Shown here: positions 16,772 through 26,476 of the stretch, piece by piece
Numbering within the stretch: the first letter of the stretch is position 1
How the letters are laid out: every line of letters starts with the position of its first letter
From: Bacillota bacterium
GTDB taxonomy: Bacteria > Bacillota > Bacilli > Paenibacillales > UBA4045
DNA: 64,000 bases
Direction: 5' to 3'
Assembly (NCBI GenBank): GCA_023441055.1
Contig: JAEZQY010000047.1
Coordinates: 186,001 to 250,000 of the forward strand
Position numbers and translations under genes: made by a program
The notes under the pieces: generated by a model
The model's input: the letters and a program-made list of their open reading frames with translations, nothing else
What the model was told of the DNA's origin: nothing
Database searches by the model: none

Positions 16772-16867
16772 TCGTCATACACATCATCCTCTCTATCTAA
16801 AACCTATACGTCCTTGTAAATCTAGAAGTAGCCCGATCACCTCCTGTATATCTTCATAATGGCGAGG

Positions 16868-17872
16868 CTACCCCGCCTTCACCGCCGATTCCCGCTCCTT
16901 ACGGAAGCGAAGCCTCATCAGACGAAGCCATTCATAGAGCTGATCCAGATCCTTAGTCTTCAGCTCCTCCTCACTGTACATCTTCATCAGGATCGGCTTC
17001 AGATACTTATCGCCCTCGGCCAGCATCACCTTCCATGCCAGCTCGCGGTCAGCCTGATTCATCCCCTGCAGCTCAACGTCAATCCATGCTTCCAAATCAT
17101 AGCCTTCCGTGTCCAGCTCTTCGACCCACAGCATCAGCTCACGCCGCGGCAGCTGCAGCGATTGGGCCGCGGCTTCCAGCGATTCGCCCTTGCTGATCAG
17201 CTCCAGCAATCGCTTCTTGGACGCCTGCCGCTCGAGCTGCGTCTTCACCTTCAGTTCTTTCTGCTTATGCTGCCAGAGCTTAAACGCATAGTCGTCCACC
17301 TGCTCCGCCACCCATTCCAGCGGGAAGGCAGTATCTCGTGCGTAAGTCGAGGTAACCTGCAGGATGGCCTGACCGTATTGCGCGCACTTATGCTCGCCGA
17401 AGCCGGGAATCTGCTGCAGCTCCTGCAGCGTATGCGGTGTGAAGCATGCGATCATCTGCAGCACGCGATTATAAGCGATAATGTAAGAGGGCTTGCTCTC
17501 CTTAGCCGCTTGCTCCTTCCTCCACTGTCGCAGCTTCTGATACAGCTCGTCATTCACATGTGTCTCGCTGTAGAATAGCAGCATCTGAGTGAACATCGAT
17601 TTACCGGATTGACCGGCAGCATCCAATGTTCCTTCAATGAGCGGCAGATAACCGTCAGCCGCGCGCTCAGCAAGCTGTGTACGGAATGCAGTCAGCATCT
17701 CCTGCCACTTGTCGCCTTGGTACCACGAGATTTGTGTAGCATTCCCTTCCTGATCCGGCTCGTTCCATAGCACATGCCAGATGCCATGTTGCTCAGCTAT
17801 TGATACCTGAGCAGTTACCATGCGATCTTCCTCTGTTCGCTTCTCGAAGCTGTTCACGAATACTAAATTCAT
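16868..17872 (-). CDS. HRDC-domain protein
   Basis: This 334-residue protein has an HRDC-like helical domain at about 105-180, including PSYIIAYNRVLQMIA and LQQIPGFGEHKCAQYG, as found at the C-terminus of RecQ helicases and RNase D, where it binds nucleic acid. Residues 185-260 have a charged coil and a helix-turn-helix-like stretch like that seen in Firmicute RQC-type regulators. No helicase or nuclease motif is present. The ATG follows AGGAGG by 8 nt. Its role is unknown; nucleic-acid binding is inferred. Confidence 0.75.
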   Translation of the reverse strand: MNLVFVNSFEKRTEEDRMVTAQVSIAEQHGIWHVLWNEPDQEGNATQISWYQGDKWQEMLTAFRTQLAERAADGYLPLIEGTLDAAGQSGKSMFTQMLLFYSETHVNDELYQKLRQWRKEQAAKESKPSYIIAYNRVLQMIACFTPHTLQELQQIPGFGEHKCAQYGQAILQVTSTYARDTAFPLEWVAEQVDDYAFKLWQHKQKELKVKTQLERQASKKRLLELISKGESLEAAAQSLQLPRRELMLWVEELDTEGYDLEAWIDVELQGMNQADRELAWKVMLAEGDKYLKPILMKMYSEEELKTKDLDQLYEWLRLMRLRFRKERESAVKAG

Positions 17873-17913
17873 TCATGCACCTCCTAGGATAATTAAATAT
17901 AAAAATAAAGCGA

Positions 17914-17954
17914 CAAAAAAAGCACTCCTCCTAATTCATTCTAGGAGGGGTGCT
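17914..17954 (-). terminator. Terminator at the end of the ABC/DUF5696 operon
   Basis: On the minus strand a 13-bp stem (arms 17942-17954 and 17921-17933, one G-U pair) is followed by seven Ts. It is 77 bp past the stop of the last permease gene and marks the end of the long minus-strand operon. Confidence 0.9.
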
Positions 17955-18030
17955 TCCCCGTCACTTTATTTGATAGTAGATTAACATAGTATTCCAATTA
18001 ATACAAGCATTATTTTACAAAATTCCGGTA

Positions 18031-19029
18031 TTACCCAACTACGCCTGTACGCTCAACGCTCTCAACGAAGAACCGCTGCACGAACAAGTACATCATAATT
18101 AACGGAGAGATCGCCAGCAGAATCCCGGTATCGACGATCATCGCGACATGGTTCGGGTCGGCTCTCTGCGTCGGATTCAACCCATAACCAAGCAGAATCG
18201 GCAGCTTCTGATTCACCTCTGCCGGGAACGAGGCGATTCTGTTCGCGATGAGATCACTGTTACCCATGAAGAGCGATGCGTAGAACGTGTCATTATACTG
18301 CCATACGAATGCGAAGAGCATGACCGTGACGAGCGAGGGCACCGCATTGGGCAGCATAATGCTGAAGAAGGTCTTGAACCCGCCAGCGCCGTCAATGAGC
18401 GCGGATTCTTCGATTTCCTTCGGCAGACCACGGAAGAACTGGGTGAAGATATAAATATACAAGCCTGACTTCAGGCCATTCGCGGTAGCAGAGGTGATCA
18501 CTGACGGCCAGTACGTATTGAGTATGTTCACGCCATCCTTGCCGGTCAGCAGGCTGATTATCCCCATGATGTCGAAGCTTCTGAAGTGCAGGTACATGGG
18601 CACCATTAAGGTATTCGTGGGAATTAGGATCGTGAGCACAACCAGACCGAACAGAATCCGGCTGCCAGGGAAGTTAAATCTTGCAAACCCGTACCCCGCC
18701 AGCGCGCACGAGGCCGCCTGCAGCACCATCATAATCGTCACGAACAACACCGTATTGCCGAGCACTGCCCAGTAATTCAATAAGGACACCGCGTATTGTA
18801 AATTCTCTAGTGTGTAATTAACGGGAACCATGTAGATGGTCGGGTTATAGATATCTTCAACCGCCTTGAACGCTACGGAAATTTGACGGAAGATCGGCAG
18901 CAGGATTACGAATGCGATACCGCTAATCAGAATCGTTCGTACCGAAGCCCACAGCAGCTCCAGCGACTTGTTCTTCGCCTTCTGCATGCGGTAGACGACC
19001 ACGTCTCTCTGCAGAATATCATGTATCAT
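18031..19029 (-). CDS. Carbohydrate ABC transporter permease (MalG type)
   Basis: This 332-residue inner-membrane permease has about six helices and the EAA loop EIEESALIDGAGGFKTFF that docks the ATPase. The ATG at 19029 follows GAGGAGG. It pairs with the permease gene just upstream (stop at 19055). It has an extra stretch of about 25 residues around FPAEVNQKLPILLGYGLNPTQ before the last helix. The substrate is not readable from the sequence. Confidence 0.88.
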   Translation of the reverse strand: MIHDILQRDVVVYRMQKAKNKSLELLWASVRTILISGIAFVILLPIFRQISVAFKAVEDIYNPTIYMVPVNYTLENLQYAVSLLNYWAVLGNTVLFVTIMMVLQAASCALAGYGFARFNFPGSRILFGLVVLTILIPTNTLMVPMYLHFRSFDIMGIISLLTGKDGVNILNTYWPSVITSATANGLKSGLYIYIFTQFFRGLPKEIEESALIDGAGGFKTFFSIMLPNAVPSLVTVMLFAFVWQYNDTFYASLFMGNSDLIANRIASFPAEVNQKLPILLGYGLNPTQRADPNHVAMIVDTGILLAISPLIMMYLFVQRFFVESVERTGVVG

Positions 19030-19054
19030 CTCTTATCCTCCTCTCTTGGGTCAA

Positions 19055-19957
19055 TTAGTTGTAATAGAACACTCTGCGATTAATCAGAATGCCGATGATG
19101 ACAAGAATGATGCTGACTACAAGTGTATACAGCCAGGACATCGAGGCGCTGAGACCGAAATTCTGAGATTGGAACGCTGTCGTATAAATCGTCTCTGTCA
19201 CCGCGCTGTTCGCGAAGGAATCAATAATGGTGTAGATGATATTCGTCAGGATCAGCGGGCTGACCATGGGGAATGTGATCTTCCAGAATGATTCATAAGG
19301 TGTGGCGCCTTCGATCTTGGCAACCTCGTACATCGACACAGGTACCGACTGCAGAGCAGCCAGGAAGATTAGAATCTGGACGCCTGAGCTGCGGATGATC
19401 TCATAGATCCGGATGACGCCATCCAGGATATAATCAATGAAGAACACCGGCATCCCCATATCATCCAACAGGAACGTCAGCGACACTACATCGAAGCCAT
19501 TCTGCTGCTCGCCCAGCTCAGCGGCAACCTCAGAGCTTCCAGTTAAGCTGATTAGACCCGCATCTTGAGCAGCAGCAATCGCTCCGGAAGCGAGAATGAC
19601 CGGCAGGAAGAAGATCGCTCTGGCCAGCGCTCGACCCTTGAACTTCTGATTAAGCAGAACAGCAGAGAACAGACTGAAGAACAGAATCATCGGTACGTTC
19701 CAGGCCATCTCCGTTATAGATTCCGTTAAGATGCGGTTGTAATTCGGATCTACGAACAGTGCATTGCGGAAGTTCTCAAGTCCGATATAGGCCAGCTCGT
19801 ATCCGCCAGGCGCAATCGTCAGCTTGCTGAAGCTGAAGTTGATCGATTCGATTAGTGGTGCAGCGAATAGGAATATAAAGCCTAGCAGCCAGGGCAGGAC
19901 AAACGCATAACCGAGGAATGCCCGTCTAGTGGATAATGTCACTCTTCGCTTGTTCAA
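19055..19957 (-). CDS. Carbohydrate ABC transporter permease (MalF/UgpA type)
   Basis: This 300-residue permease has about six helices and the EAA loop YEVAKIEGATPYESFWKI. A loop of about 60 residues between helices (about 135-195) contains LTGSSEVAAELGEQQNG and is longer than usual. Its ATG overlaps the stop of the DUF5696 gene as ATGA, so the two are translationally coupled, tying this transporter to that envelope protein. Confidence 0.87.
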   Translation of the reverse strand: MNKRRVTLSTRRAFLGYAFVLPWLLGFIFLFAAPLIESINFSFSKLTIAPGGYELAYIGLENFRNALFVDPNYNRILTESITEMAWNVPMILFFSLFSAVLLNQKFKGRALARAIFFLPVILASGAIAAAQDAGLISLTGSSEVAAELGEQQNGFDVVSLTFLLDDMGMPVFFIDYILDGVIRIYEIIRSSGVQILIFLAALQSVPVSMYEVAKIEGATPYESFWKITFPMVSPLILTNIIYTIIDSFANSAVTETIYTTAFQSQNFGLSASMSWLYTLVVSIILVIIGILINRRVFYYN

Positions 19958-22527
19958 TTCGCCCCGCCTCCTATCATGTAGCTTCTGGCTTCAAGCTGTT
20001 GTCCATTCACTACAGCCGATTGATCGGTATAGTTGACATAGACGACCGTTCCCTGTTCATATCTAACCTCGACGATACCCTTCTGATGAATGATATGCTC
20101 GGTCATTCGCTGGGTGCGAAGCGGTGCCAACAGCTCATTCTGCTCCTTATACAATTGCAGCGCTCGGTCGTACCAAGACGTTACCTGCGTGGAGAACATC
20201 CAATCGAAGCGCGTGAATTTCAGCGCGGATGAAGCCTCATCGGACCACAGGAAGTGCGGAGCGGCTCCAAGTTCAATGGACTTCAACAGGTGGTAATGAA
20301 GATCCTGCTCATCATGAAGGTTGAGCGGTGTACCAGCGTAATCTGTATACCCATGCAGAACCATCTGATAGAATGGAACCTCAGCGTCTGTAATATTGAA
20401 GCCGCTGGTTGAGGTGGGCGCATTCACGATCTGGTTGCTGTATGGGAGCGCGTAAGCATTACCGCCAGTAATCATAGTGTCATAGGATGCGCTCAGCTTC
20501 TCCAGCTGCTCGCTTATAATGTTCTTAGCGCCTTCCCGGAATACCAGTCGATTCACGCGATAATCGGCATGCACCAGATCGCCCAGATCCCGTAAGGCTA
20601 CACCATCCATCTTGTAGTCACTGTAATGCTTCACGAATTGGTCAACATAATAAGGCAGTTTAGCTGGCGATAAGAGCGCATATATGCCCAGGTCATAATC
20701 CATCGTATTGAAGGCACGATTATACGGTGTACGCAGCGCCTGCTCCCGTGTAATAAACCTCGCTGCATCGGACGCTGGAGCGAAGTTCAGCGTATCCTGA
20801 TACACATGCTGGAACGCTACATCCGGATAGAGCTTGCCCCCCTGCGCCTTCAACTTCGCATTCAACGCCTGCAGCTCCGATTTGCTGCCCAGATTACGGT
20901 CGACCTTCACCTTCCCTGGCAGCTTATGTTCATAGCCCTGATTGAACCAGCCCATATACCGCATCTGGATATGGCTCACGCCGTCGGCATGCAAGCGGTC
21001 AACCAGAATGCTGGCTTCATCGAATGTCGTCATCGCGACCATTCCCTTGTACGGCACACCAAGAATCGTCTTGCGCTTGTCAATGGTACCCAGCATGCTC
21101 ACATAGAACGGCAGATCAGCGTTATTGGCTAGCGGTTCAAGCACACCATTACTCACCAATCGTTCACGATAATAGCTCGCCATTCCTGAATAACTTGCCT
21201 CATTGCCGGAGAGGAAGCTGTACCTGACGGATACCGCGCCCGGATAGAACGGATCTGTCAGCAGCTTGATCTCTTCTACACTATTCCCCTTATAGAGGTA
21301 CAGGTTATCTTCGCCGCGAATCGAGAATCCCGCGTAGAGCTTATTGTACATATTACTGCGCCCGCTGACATCCGCGTTAATATTCGCGATCGCATCGCCG
21401 TCGACTACTTCCGCAAACCATGCCCTATCACCGTTCTTCATGCCGAAGACCGGCAGACGGACGCTCGCCGCGACCTGACCGCGTCGACCGCTGTTGTCAT
21501 TCTGGTCATCGCCGTAGACCCGCTGCGCATATACTTCATCCATAAACTTGCCATTATTCAAATAGATCAAGCTGCCCATCCCGTCAGGCACCAGCATATA
21601 GCCTTCCGCTTCGGCGTCCGCAGCTCCGAAGAACTCCAGTAGATTCAACATTCTGATCCGATAGCCTTCCGTTTCCACGATCTCACCTACCGGCACAGAG
21701 ACGATTACACCATCTCCATCCAGACGGTATTCCAGCGGAATTGTGAAGCTCGGCTTATCGCTGCCTACCCCATCGGAGATGCCATTCTCGACGTTATCGA
21801 ATGCCAGATCCTCCTCTGTGTATCCCGCTTCCTCGAATGCCTTGAGCACTCTGCCCAATGTGAGCTCTCTGGCCACTGCGTTATCCAATCGTTCAAGAGC
21901 GTCCGGATTCGACTTCAGCGGGTAATACTTGGTGCTGACGAACCTCGCGGTCGCCTCATCCAGCTTACTTAGTACGCGCTCTTCCATTCGAGCTTTGCTG
22001 ATCAGCTTGGGCAGCGCATCAATCCCCACAGATTTGTCTCCCAGCTCATAGACGATTCGAATACCATTATCGATACGACTTGTCTCAAACTGCTTGTTCT
22101 TCGCGCTCATCGTATAGTTCAGGTAAGTCGTAGCCCGGCCTCTATCATCACGGAACATAATGCTGAACTGCGAGGACATGAGCTCCTTCTCATAAGGTGT
22201 CGCTCTCGTATCGGCGTCCCGATGCTCCGGATTGCTGCGCCATAGCGACTTATGCTTCGTATCATAGACGGCAACCTCAGAGGTTTCCTCATTGTAAAAC
22301 ATTTCGAGCTGCTCCGATTTCGCGACCAGCTTCATACCGGCCACAGTGGTTGAACCGCCTTGCAGATATTCCAGCTCGGACGTAGCCGCCGGAATGCTGT
22401 CAGCTTCCACATACGCGGCTACATCAATGGCCGGTACTCCTTTGTTGATGCCATATATCACTGCTGCTGTAATTCCGACAATCATCAGGCCGGCCAGCGC
22501 AGCGATCCATCGGGCACGTCTATTCAT
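19954..22527 (-). CDS. DUF5696 membrane-anchored exoprotein, possible glycosidase-like
   Basis: This 857-residue protein has one N-terminal membrane helix (about 8-27) and should face outside. Residues 40-470 are beta-rich, with turns such as VPDGMGSLIYLNNG and WFAEVVDGDAIANI. Residues 480-760 alternate helix and strand in a TIM-barrel-like way, with Asp/Glu at strand ends (HIQMRYMGWFN, YKMDGVALRDLGDLV, DAEVPFYQMV), recalling GH101-type hydrolases. I recognise it as DUF5696, a family seen in Paenibacillus ABC clusters with unknown function. Glycoside hydrolysis is inference. Confidence 0.75.
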   Translation of the reverse strand: MNRRARWIAALAGLMIVGITAAVIYGINKGVPAIDVAAYVEADSIPAATSELEYLQGGSTTVAGMKLVAKSEQLEMFYNEETSEVAVYDTKHKSLWRSNPEHRDADTRATPYEKELMSSQFSIMFRDDRGRATTYLNYTMSAKNKQFETSRIDNGIRIVYELGDKSVGIDALPKLISKARMEERVLSKLDEATARFVSTKYYPLKSNPDALERLDNAVARELTLGRVLKAFEEAGYTEEDLAFDNVENGISDGVGSDKPSFTIPLEYRLDGDGVIVSVPVGEIVETEGYRIRMLNLLEFFGAADAEAEGYMLVPDGMGSLIYLNNGKFMDEVYAQRVYGDDQNDNSGRRGQVAASVRLPVFGMKNGDRAWFAEVVDGDAIANINADVSGRSNMYNKLYAGFSIRGEDNLYLYKGNSVEEIKLLTDPFYPGAVSVRYSFLSGNEASYSGMASYYRERLVSNGVLEPLANNADLPFYVSMLGTIDKRKTILGVPYKGMVAMTTFDEASILVDRLHADGVSHIQMRYMGWFNQGYEHKLPGKVKVDRNLGSKSELQALNAKLKAQGGKLYPDVAFQHVYQDTLNFAPASDAARFITREQALRTPYNRAFNTMDYDLGIYALLSPAKLPYYVDQFVKHYSDYKMDGVALRDLGDLVHADYRVNRLVFREGAKNIISEQLEKLSASYDTMITGGNAYALPYSNQIVNAPTSTSGFNITDAEVPFYQMVLHGYTDYAGTPLNLHDEQDLHYHLLKSIELGAAPHFLWSDEASSALKFTRFDWMFSTQVTSWYDRALQLYKEQNELLAPLRTQRMTEHIIHQKGIVEVRYEQGTVVYVNYTDQSAVVNGQQLEARSYMIGGGAN

Positions 22528-22539
22528 ATGCGCGGCCTC

Positions 22540-23160
22540 CTAATAACGGAATATAAGTTCTCGATAAATATCATAGACGAAGTAGAAGATCTGCATCGCC
22601 ATACTGAATCCCAAGGTTGCGAGGAACACAACGATCAGCATGGCAATCAACGTCAGGAACAAGGTGACAATCGTCTTGGCCGCTGTGAATTGATGGACCG
22701 TCATATTACCGATGAACAAGAGATAGAAGAACCAAGCGACTGCGAAGCCATTGATCAGGTAGTAGAACGCGACTTCTTCCTCTGTCATTAATCGACTTAT
22801 GAAGGTCAGCGGCAGGTTCACGATGATAATCGGCACGAGCGCGTATGCGGTAGACATGACGATCTCCTTGAACTTGCCTTCACCCTCCATCAGCGTTGTA
22901 ATCGACCAATTTGCAATGCAGAACAACAGGAACGGCAATATCGTGTACTGCAGATCCTTCAAGCTGTTCAGATATCTGGGATCCGAGAAGTTGACCATGA
23001 AGCCGGAGTATTGCTTCTGCAACGTCACATTCAGCACTAACAGGAGTAGAATGAGGAGCGCGATTCGGACCTTGCCTCGCCCCTCATACTTCATCTCCCA
23101 GAACCCGTTGAATGGATGGATCGTGATATAGAGCGGAAATTTAATAAAATCCTGTTTCAC
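22540..23160 (-). CDS. Yip1-family membrane protein
   Basis: This 206-residue protein has about five membrane helices (about 30-45, 75-90, 100-118, 133-150, 160-195) and a short soluble N-terminus containing TIHPFNGFWEMKYEGRGK, the start typical of bacterial Yip1-domain proteins. The GTG at 23160 follows GGAGGGGG inside the end of the NHL gene, with 20 bp of overlap. Its function is unknown; the tight coupling to the NHL and DUF5696 genes suggests a membrane complex. Confidence 0.75.
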   Translation of the reverse strand: MKQDFIKFPLYITIHPFNGFWEMKYEGRGKVRIALLILLLLVLNVTLQKQYSGFMVNFSDPRYLNSLKDLQYTILPFLLFCIANWSITTLMEGEGKFKEIVMSTAYALVPIIIVNLPLTFISRLMTEEEVAFYYLINGFAVAWFFYLLFIGNMTVHQFTAAKTIVTLFLTLIAMLIVVFLATLGFSMAMQIFYFVYDIYRELIFRY

Positions 23161-24613
23161 GTCTTCCCCCCCTCCTTAATCGCCTGTTTTTGATCATATT
23201 GAGCGATACGAGCAGCACAATCAATCCGATCGCGCCAGACATGAACGCGCTGAAGTGTTCCTGCATGACCTCTCTGCGATAACGCTTGAATGCAACGGAG
23301 TAGTACTTGCGCTGCATGCCTAGCTGGAAGTACTCCATCGCTTGCTTATTCTCCTTCTCGATCAGCAGGGATTTGCCGATCCCGATATAGGCGATATCAT
23401 AGTTGGTATTTATTCGGATGACTTCCTTCCAGAGCTCTACAGCTTCGTCATCATTGCCGTCATAATGCAGCCTCGTTGCCTCATGCACCGCTGCTCCGAA
23501 TGCGGTTGGCTCATAGACGACGATATTATTCTTACCGCGGTCGAGCACGAGCAGCCGATCCCCCATTCGCTCTACAGCGACCGGCGTATTGAATACCCCC
23601 AATTGGGTCCCTCTGCCACCGAACGCGTACAGCAGCTCTCCCTCGTCATTGTAGGCGAATAACCGGCCGCGCAGGGAATCAAGCGCGATATACATGCCGC
23701 CGCCTAGTAGCTTGATATCGACTAATTTAGATGGACCCGAGTTGTTGCCGAAGATCCGATAGCGAATATCGCCCATATTCGGATAATAACCGAATCGCTT
23801 AATGACATCCTCTCCGGATGGATTCAATCGTTTGATTGGCTTCTGCGTATTGAGGTCTAAGTTCGTCGAATAGATGAACCCCTTCTCATCAATGTCCACA
23901 TTCGAGAACTCGGTCGGGATATACAGCTGCATCTGCTCACGCTGCGCCCTCGTCGCCAGCCTGCGCCACACCCTGTCTGCTAAGCTCTGCGTCACATTGA
24001 TTGTGCCGACATAGCCCATGAACGTCCCATCGTCATCGAACTGCATCAGTCCTTCGAATACGCCGCGGGCGACAACGAAGATACGACCGGCTGTGTCTAC
24101 CGTAACCTTGGAAGGCAGGAACTGGAACTGCGCAGGTAGAATATCGGATTGCGGATTCTCCACAATCTTAATCAACTCCCCCTCATGGGTGAGCACGACA
24201 ATGCGTTTATTGTCCGTATCAGCGACATAGATCATCTTCTCTTCATCAGTAACGAAGATTCCCCCAGGGTTGGCGAACTTATCAGCCGCTCCCGCGTGCT
24301 GGAAGCCTTCGATTATACGCAGCACTCGCCAATTGCTGTCCAGCGATACAATTCTGCCGTTACCGCTATCCAGGATGTAGAGGAAGCCATCATTCGTGAC
24401 AAAGATATCATTCGGGTCCTTGAACGAACCGATGCCCAGTCCGATGCCGGTTATCGCACGCTCCGGCAGAAAGGGAGCAGGAATCGGCACCGAATCTTCA
24501 TAATAATTGTACGTATAGGCCTCATAGGGAGCTACCGCTGACGCATCAGGCGCGATACCCGTCACCGCGATCACAGCCGCCGCCGCTGACAATAGAAATT
24601 TTCTCAATTTCAT
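23141..24613 (-). CDS. NHL-repeat beta-propeller protein, exported and anchored
   Basis: This 490-residue protein has a signal peptide (about 1-27, ending near ASAVA). NHL/YVTN-like propeller repeats cover about 55-370, for example FVTNDGFLYILDSGNGRIVSL and FVTDEEKMIYVADTDNKRI. A TPR-like helical pair spans about 385-440, one membrane helix lies near 455-475, and the tail is basic. The topology suggests an external propeller with an Arg-rich inner end. The ATG follows AGGGGGG. Such propellers bind proteins or sugars; the partner is unknown. Confidence 0.8.
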   Translation of the reverse strand: MKLRKFLLSAAAAVIAVTGIAPDASAVAPYEAYTYNYYEDSVPIPAPFLPERAITGIGLGIGSFKDPNDIFVTNDGFLYILDSGNGRIVSLDSNWRVLRIIEGFQHAGAADKFANPGGIFVTDEEKMIYVADTDNKRIVVLTHEGELIKIVENPQSDILPAQFQFLPSKVTVDTAGRIFVVARGVFEGLMQFDDDGTFMGYVGTINVTQSLADRVWRRLATRAQREQMQLYIPTEFSNVDIDEKGFIYSTNLDLNTQKPIKRLNPSGEDVIKRFGYYPNMGDIRYRIFGNNSGPSKLVDIKLLGGGMYIALDSLRGRLFAYNDEGELLYAFGGRGTQLGVFNTPVAVERMGDRLLVLDRGKNNIVVYEPTAFGAAVHEATRLHYDGNDDEAVELWKEVIRINTNYDIAYIGIGKSLLIEKENKQAMEYFQLGMQRKYYSVAFKRYRREVMQEHFSAFMSGAIGLIVLLVSLNMIKNRRLRRGGRRETGFY

Positions 24614-24625
24614 ATGCGTGCCCCC

Positions 24626-25492
24626 CTAATCCTTCATGCCGGACGATGCCATCGTCTCAATGATCTGACTCTGAGAGAAGATGAACAGCGTAATCGGCAC
24701 GCTCATTAATATCAGGGCAACCGCCGCGCCGACCCCTGCCCGCGCGATTCCACCCTGGATGATCTGATTAGAAGCGTAATGAAGCGTCTTCAGCTGCTCG
24801 CTGTAGATGAATCCATTCCCATCTGTTCCCCATAAGAATTGGAACAGCAGAATGATTAGCGTCAGCCAGGCCGGCTTCACATTCGGCATAACAATCGTCC
24901 AGAAAATCCGGTACTCGCTGGCACCGTCAATCTTGGCGGCTTCCAGAAGCGCATCCGGAATCTGCTCCATAAACTGCTTCATGAGATATAATCCGAGCGA
25001 GTAGGCAAAGGATGGCAGAATAACAGCCCAATACGTATCCACTAGACCCATCTTGGCCATGATCATATAATTAGGAACGGCCGTCACTTGGTACGCGAAC
25101 ATCAGTGATAATACAACTGTTGTGAAGATCACCGTCTTGCCTGGAAAGTTATGCTTGGCCAGAGCGAATGCGGCCGCCGACGCCAAGATGACGTGGCCGA
25201 CAACCCCCATACCGGTAATGAAAACCGTATTGAAGATATAGCGTGTGAAGGGCACCCAGGACTGTCCAAGTAAGTTGACCAAATCGGCGAAATTCTGGAA
25301 GGTTGGATTTCGAACGAATAGCCTTGGCGGGAACAGGAAGATCTCATCCAATGGCTTGAAGGCCGCATTGATGGCATACACGAGCGGCAGCGCCATGAAT
25401 GCGCCGACAGCAGCCAGAAAGCCGAATAGAAAGAGGTTGCCCGCTAAGGAGCGGTTGATCCGCTTGTTACGTCTCTTAAGTGTGATGATCAT
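24626..25492 (-). CDS. Carbohydrate ABC transporter permease (MalG type), second set
   Basis: This 288-residue permease has about six helices and the EAA loop IPDALLEAAKIDGASEYRIF. It is separated from the partner permease gene by 3 bp and is followed by the NHL gene after 12 bp. It belongs to a second, complete permease pair in the same operon. Confidence 0.88.
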   Translation of the reverse strand: MIITLKRRNKRINRSLAGNLFLFGFLAAVGAFMALPLVYAINAAFKPLDEIFLFPPRLFVRNPTFQNFADLVNLLGQSWVPFTRYIFNTVFITGMGVVGHVILASAAAFALAKHNFPGKTVIFTTVVLSLMFAYQVTAVPNYMIMAKMGLVDTYWAVILPSFAYSLGLYLMKQFMEQIPDALLEAAKIDGASEYRIFWTIVMPNVKPAWLTLIILLFQFLWGTDGNGFIYSEQLKTLHYASNQIIQGGIARAGVGAAVALILMSVPITLFIFSQSQIIETMASSGMKD

Positions 25493-25495
25493 AAG

Positions 25496-26461
25496 CTATT
25501 CACCCACCTTCCGCAGTAATTTCTGTACGATCAGATTCGTACCGACCATCATGATGAAGAGCACGGTTGCAATGGCCGACGCGAAGCCCATCTCGAAGCG
25601 GATCGTACCGAAGTCGATCAGGTGAGTGACCACCGTTTCTGCGGCATAGTTCACACTCGGGAACCCTGCCAGATAGATCGATACATCAGCAACAGCGAAC
25701 GATGCCGTCAACTGAATAACGGCTCCGAACATCAGTTGTGGACGCATCGATGGCAGGGTGATGAACCACAGCTCCTGCCAGCGATTCTTCACGCCATCCA
25801 TAGCGCCTGCTTCGTACAGCGTTCTGTCAACCGTCTGCAGGCCCGCAATGAAGGCGAGGAAGCCCGTGCCCAAGCTCAGCCATAGCTGAACCAGGATGAT
25901 GATCGGCATAATCCAGATCTCGGTCTTCAGCCATTGAATCGGCTCCAGCATAACGCCCAATTCAATCAGGAACCCGTTCATGATGCCATAGCGATCACCC
26001 GAGAAGATCATGAGCCAGATGAAGAAGACATTGCCAGAGATCGACGGCGCATAGAACACCAAGGTCATGAACGCGCGCATCTTCGGCCGCATCTCATTAA
26101 TGATCCATGCGAACATGAAGCAGGCGACATAGCTCAGAGGTCCTGTTATCGCTGCGAATAATAACGTATTCTTAACCGCGATTAAGAAGATGTCATCTTC
26201 CAGGAACAGTCGGGCATAATTCTGCCACCCGATAAATTTCGGGAACTCCAGTAAATTGAAATAGGTAAAGCTGATGAACAAGGACATCACAACAGGCAAT
26301 ATCGTGAATAAGGTAAATAATAATAGATAGGGACCAAGCAGAACATAGGAATGCTTGCTGGCCTTCATCAGCTTCCACTGCAACGACCACCAAGAGGGAG
26401 TATGAACGGGCTTTACGCCCCCAAGGTTGGGCATGGGTTGCTTTTGATTTACGCTTTCCAT
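25496..26461 (-). CDS. Carbohydrate ABC transporter permease (MalF/UgpA type), second set
   Basis: This 321-residue permease has a soluble N-terminus of about 40 residues, then six helices, and the EAA loop RTLYEAGAMDGVKNRW. The ATG at 26461 suits the GGGAGG upstream better than the ATG two codons earlier, which is only 2 nt from that site. It follows the giant binding protein gene by 15 bp, which suggests they act together. Confidence 0.88.
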   Translation of the reverse strand: MESVNQKQPMPNLGGVKPVHTPSWWSLQWKLMKASKHSYVLLGPYLLLFTLFTILPVVMSLFISFTYFNLLEFPKFIGWQNYARLFLEDDIFLIAVKNTLLFAAITGPLSYVACFMFAWIINEMRPKMRAFMTLVFYAPSISGNVFFIWLMIFSGDRYGIMNGFLIELGVMLEPIQWLKTEIWIMPIIILVQLWLSLGTGFLAFIAGLQTVDRTLYEAGAMDGVKNRWQELWFITLPSMRPQLMFGAVIQLTASFAVADVSIYLAGFPSVNYAAETVVTHLIDFGTIRFEMGFASAIATVLFIMMVGTNLIVQKLLRKVGE

Positions 26462-26476
26462 CCTCATATCCTCCCT

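Noticed and set aside
16859..17578. Plus-strand frame of 239 residues
   Set aside because: It is the shadow of the HRDC gene: Leu/Gln/His-rich, with no ribosome site or recognisable domain.
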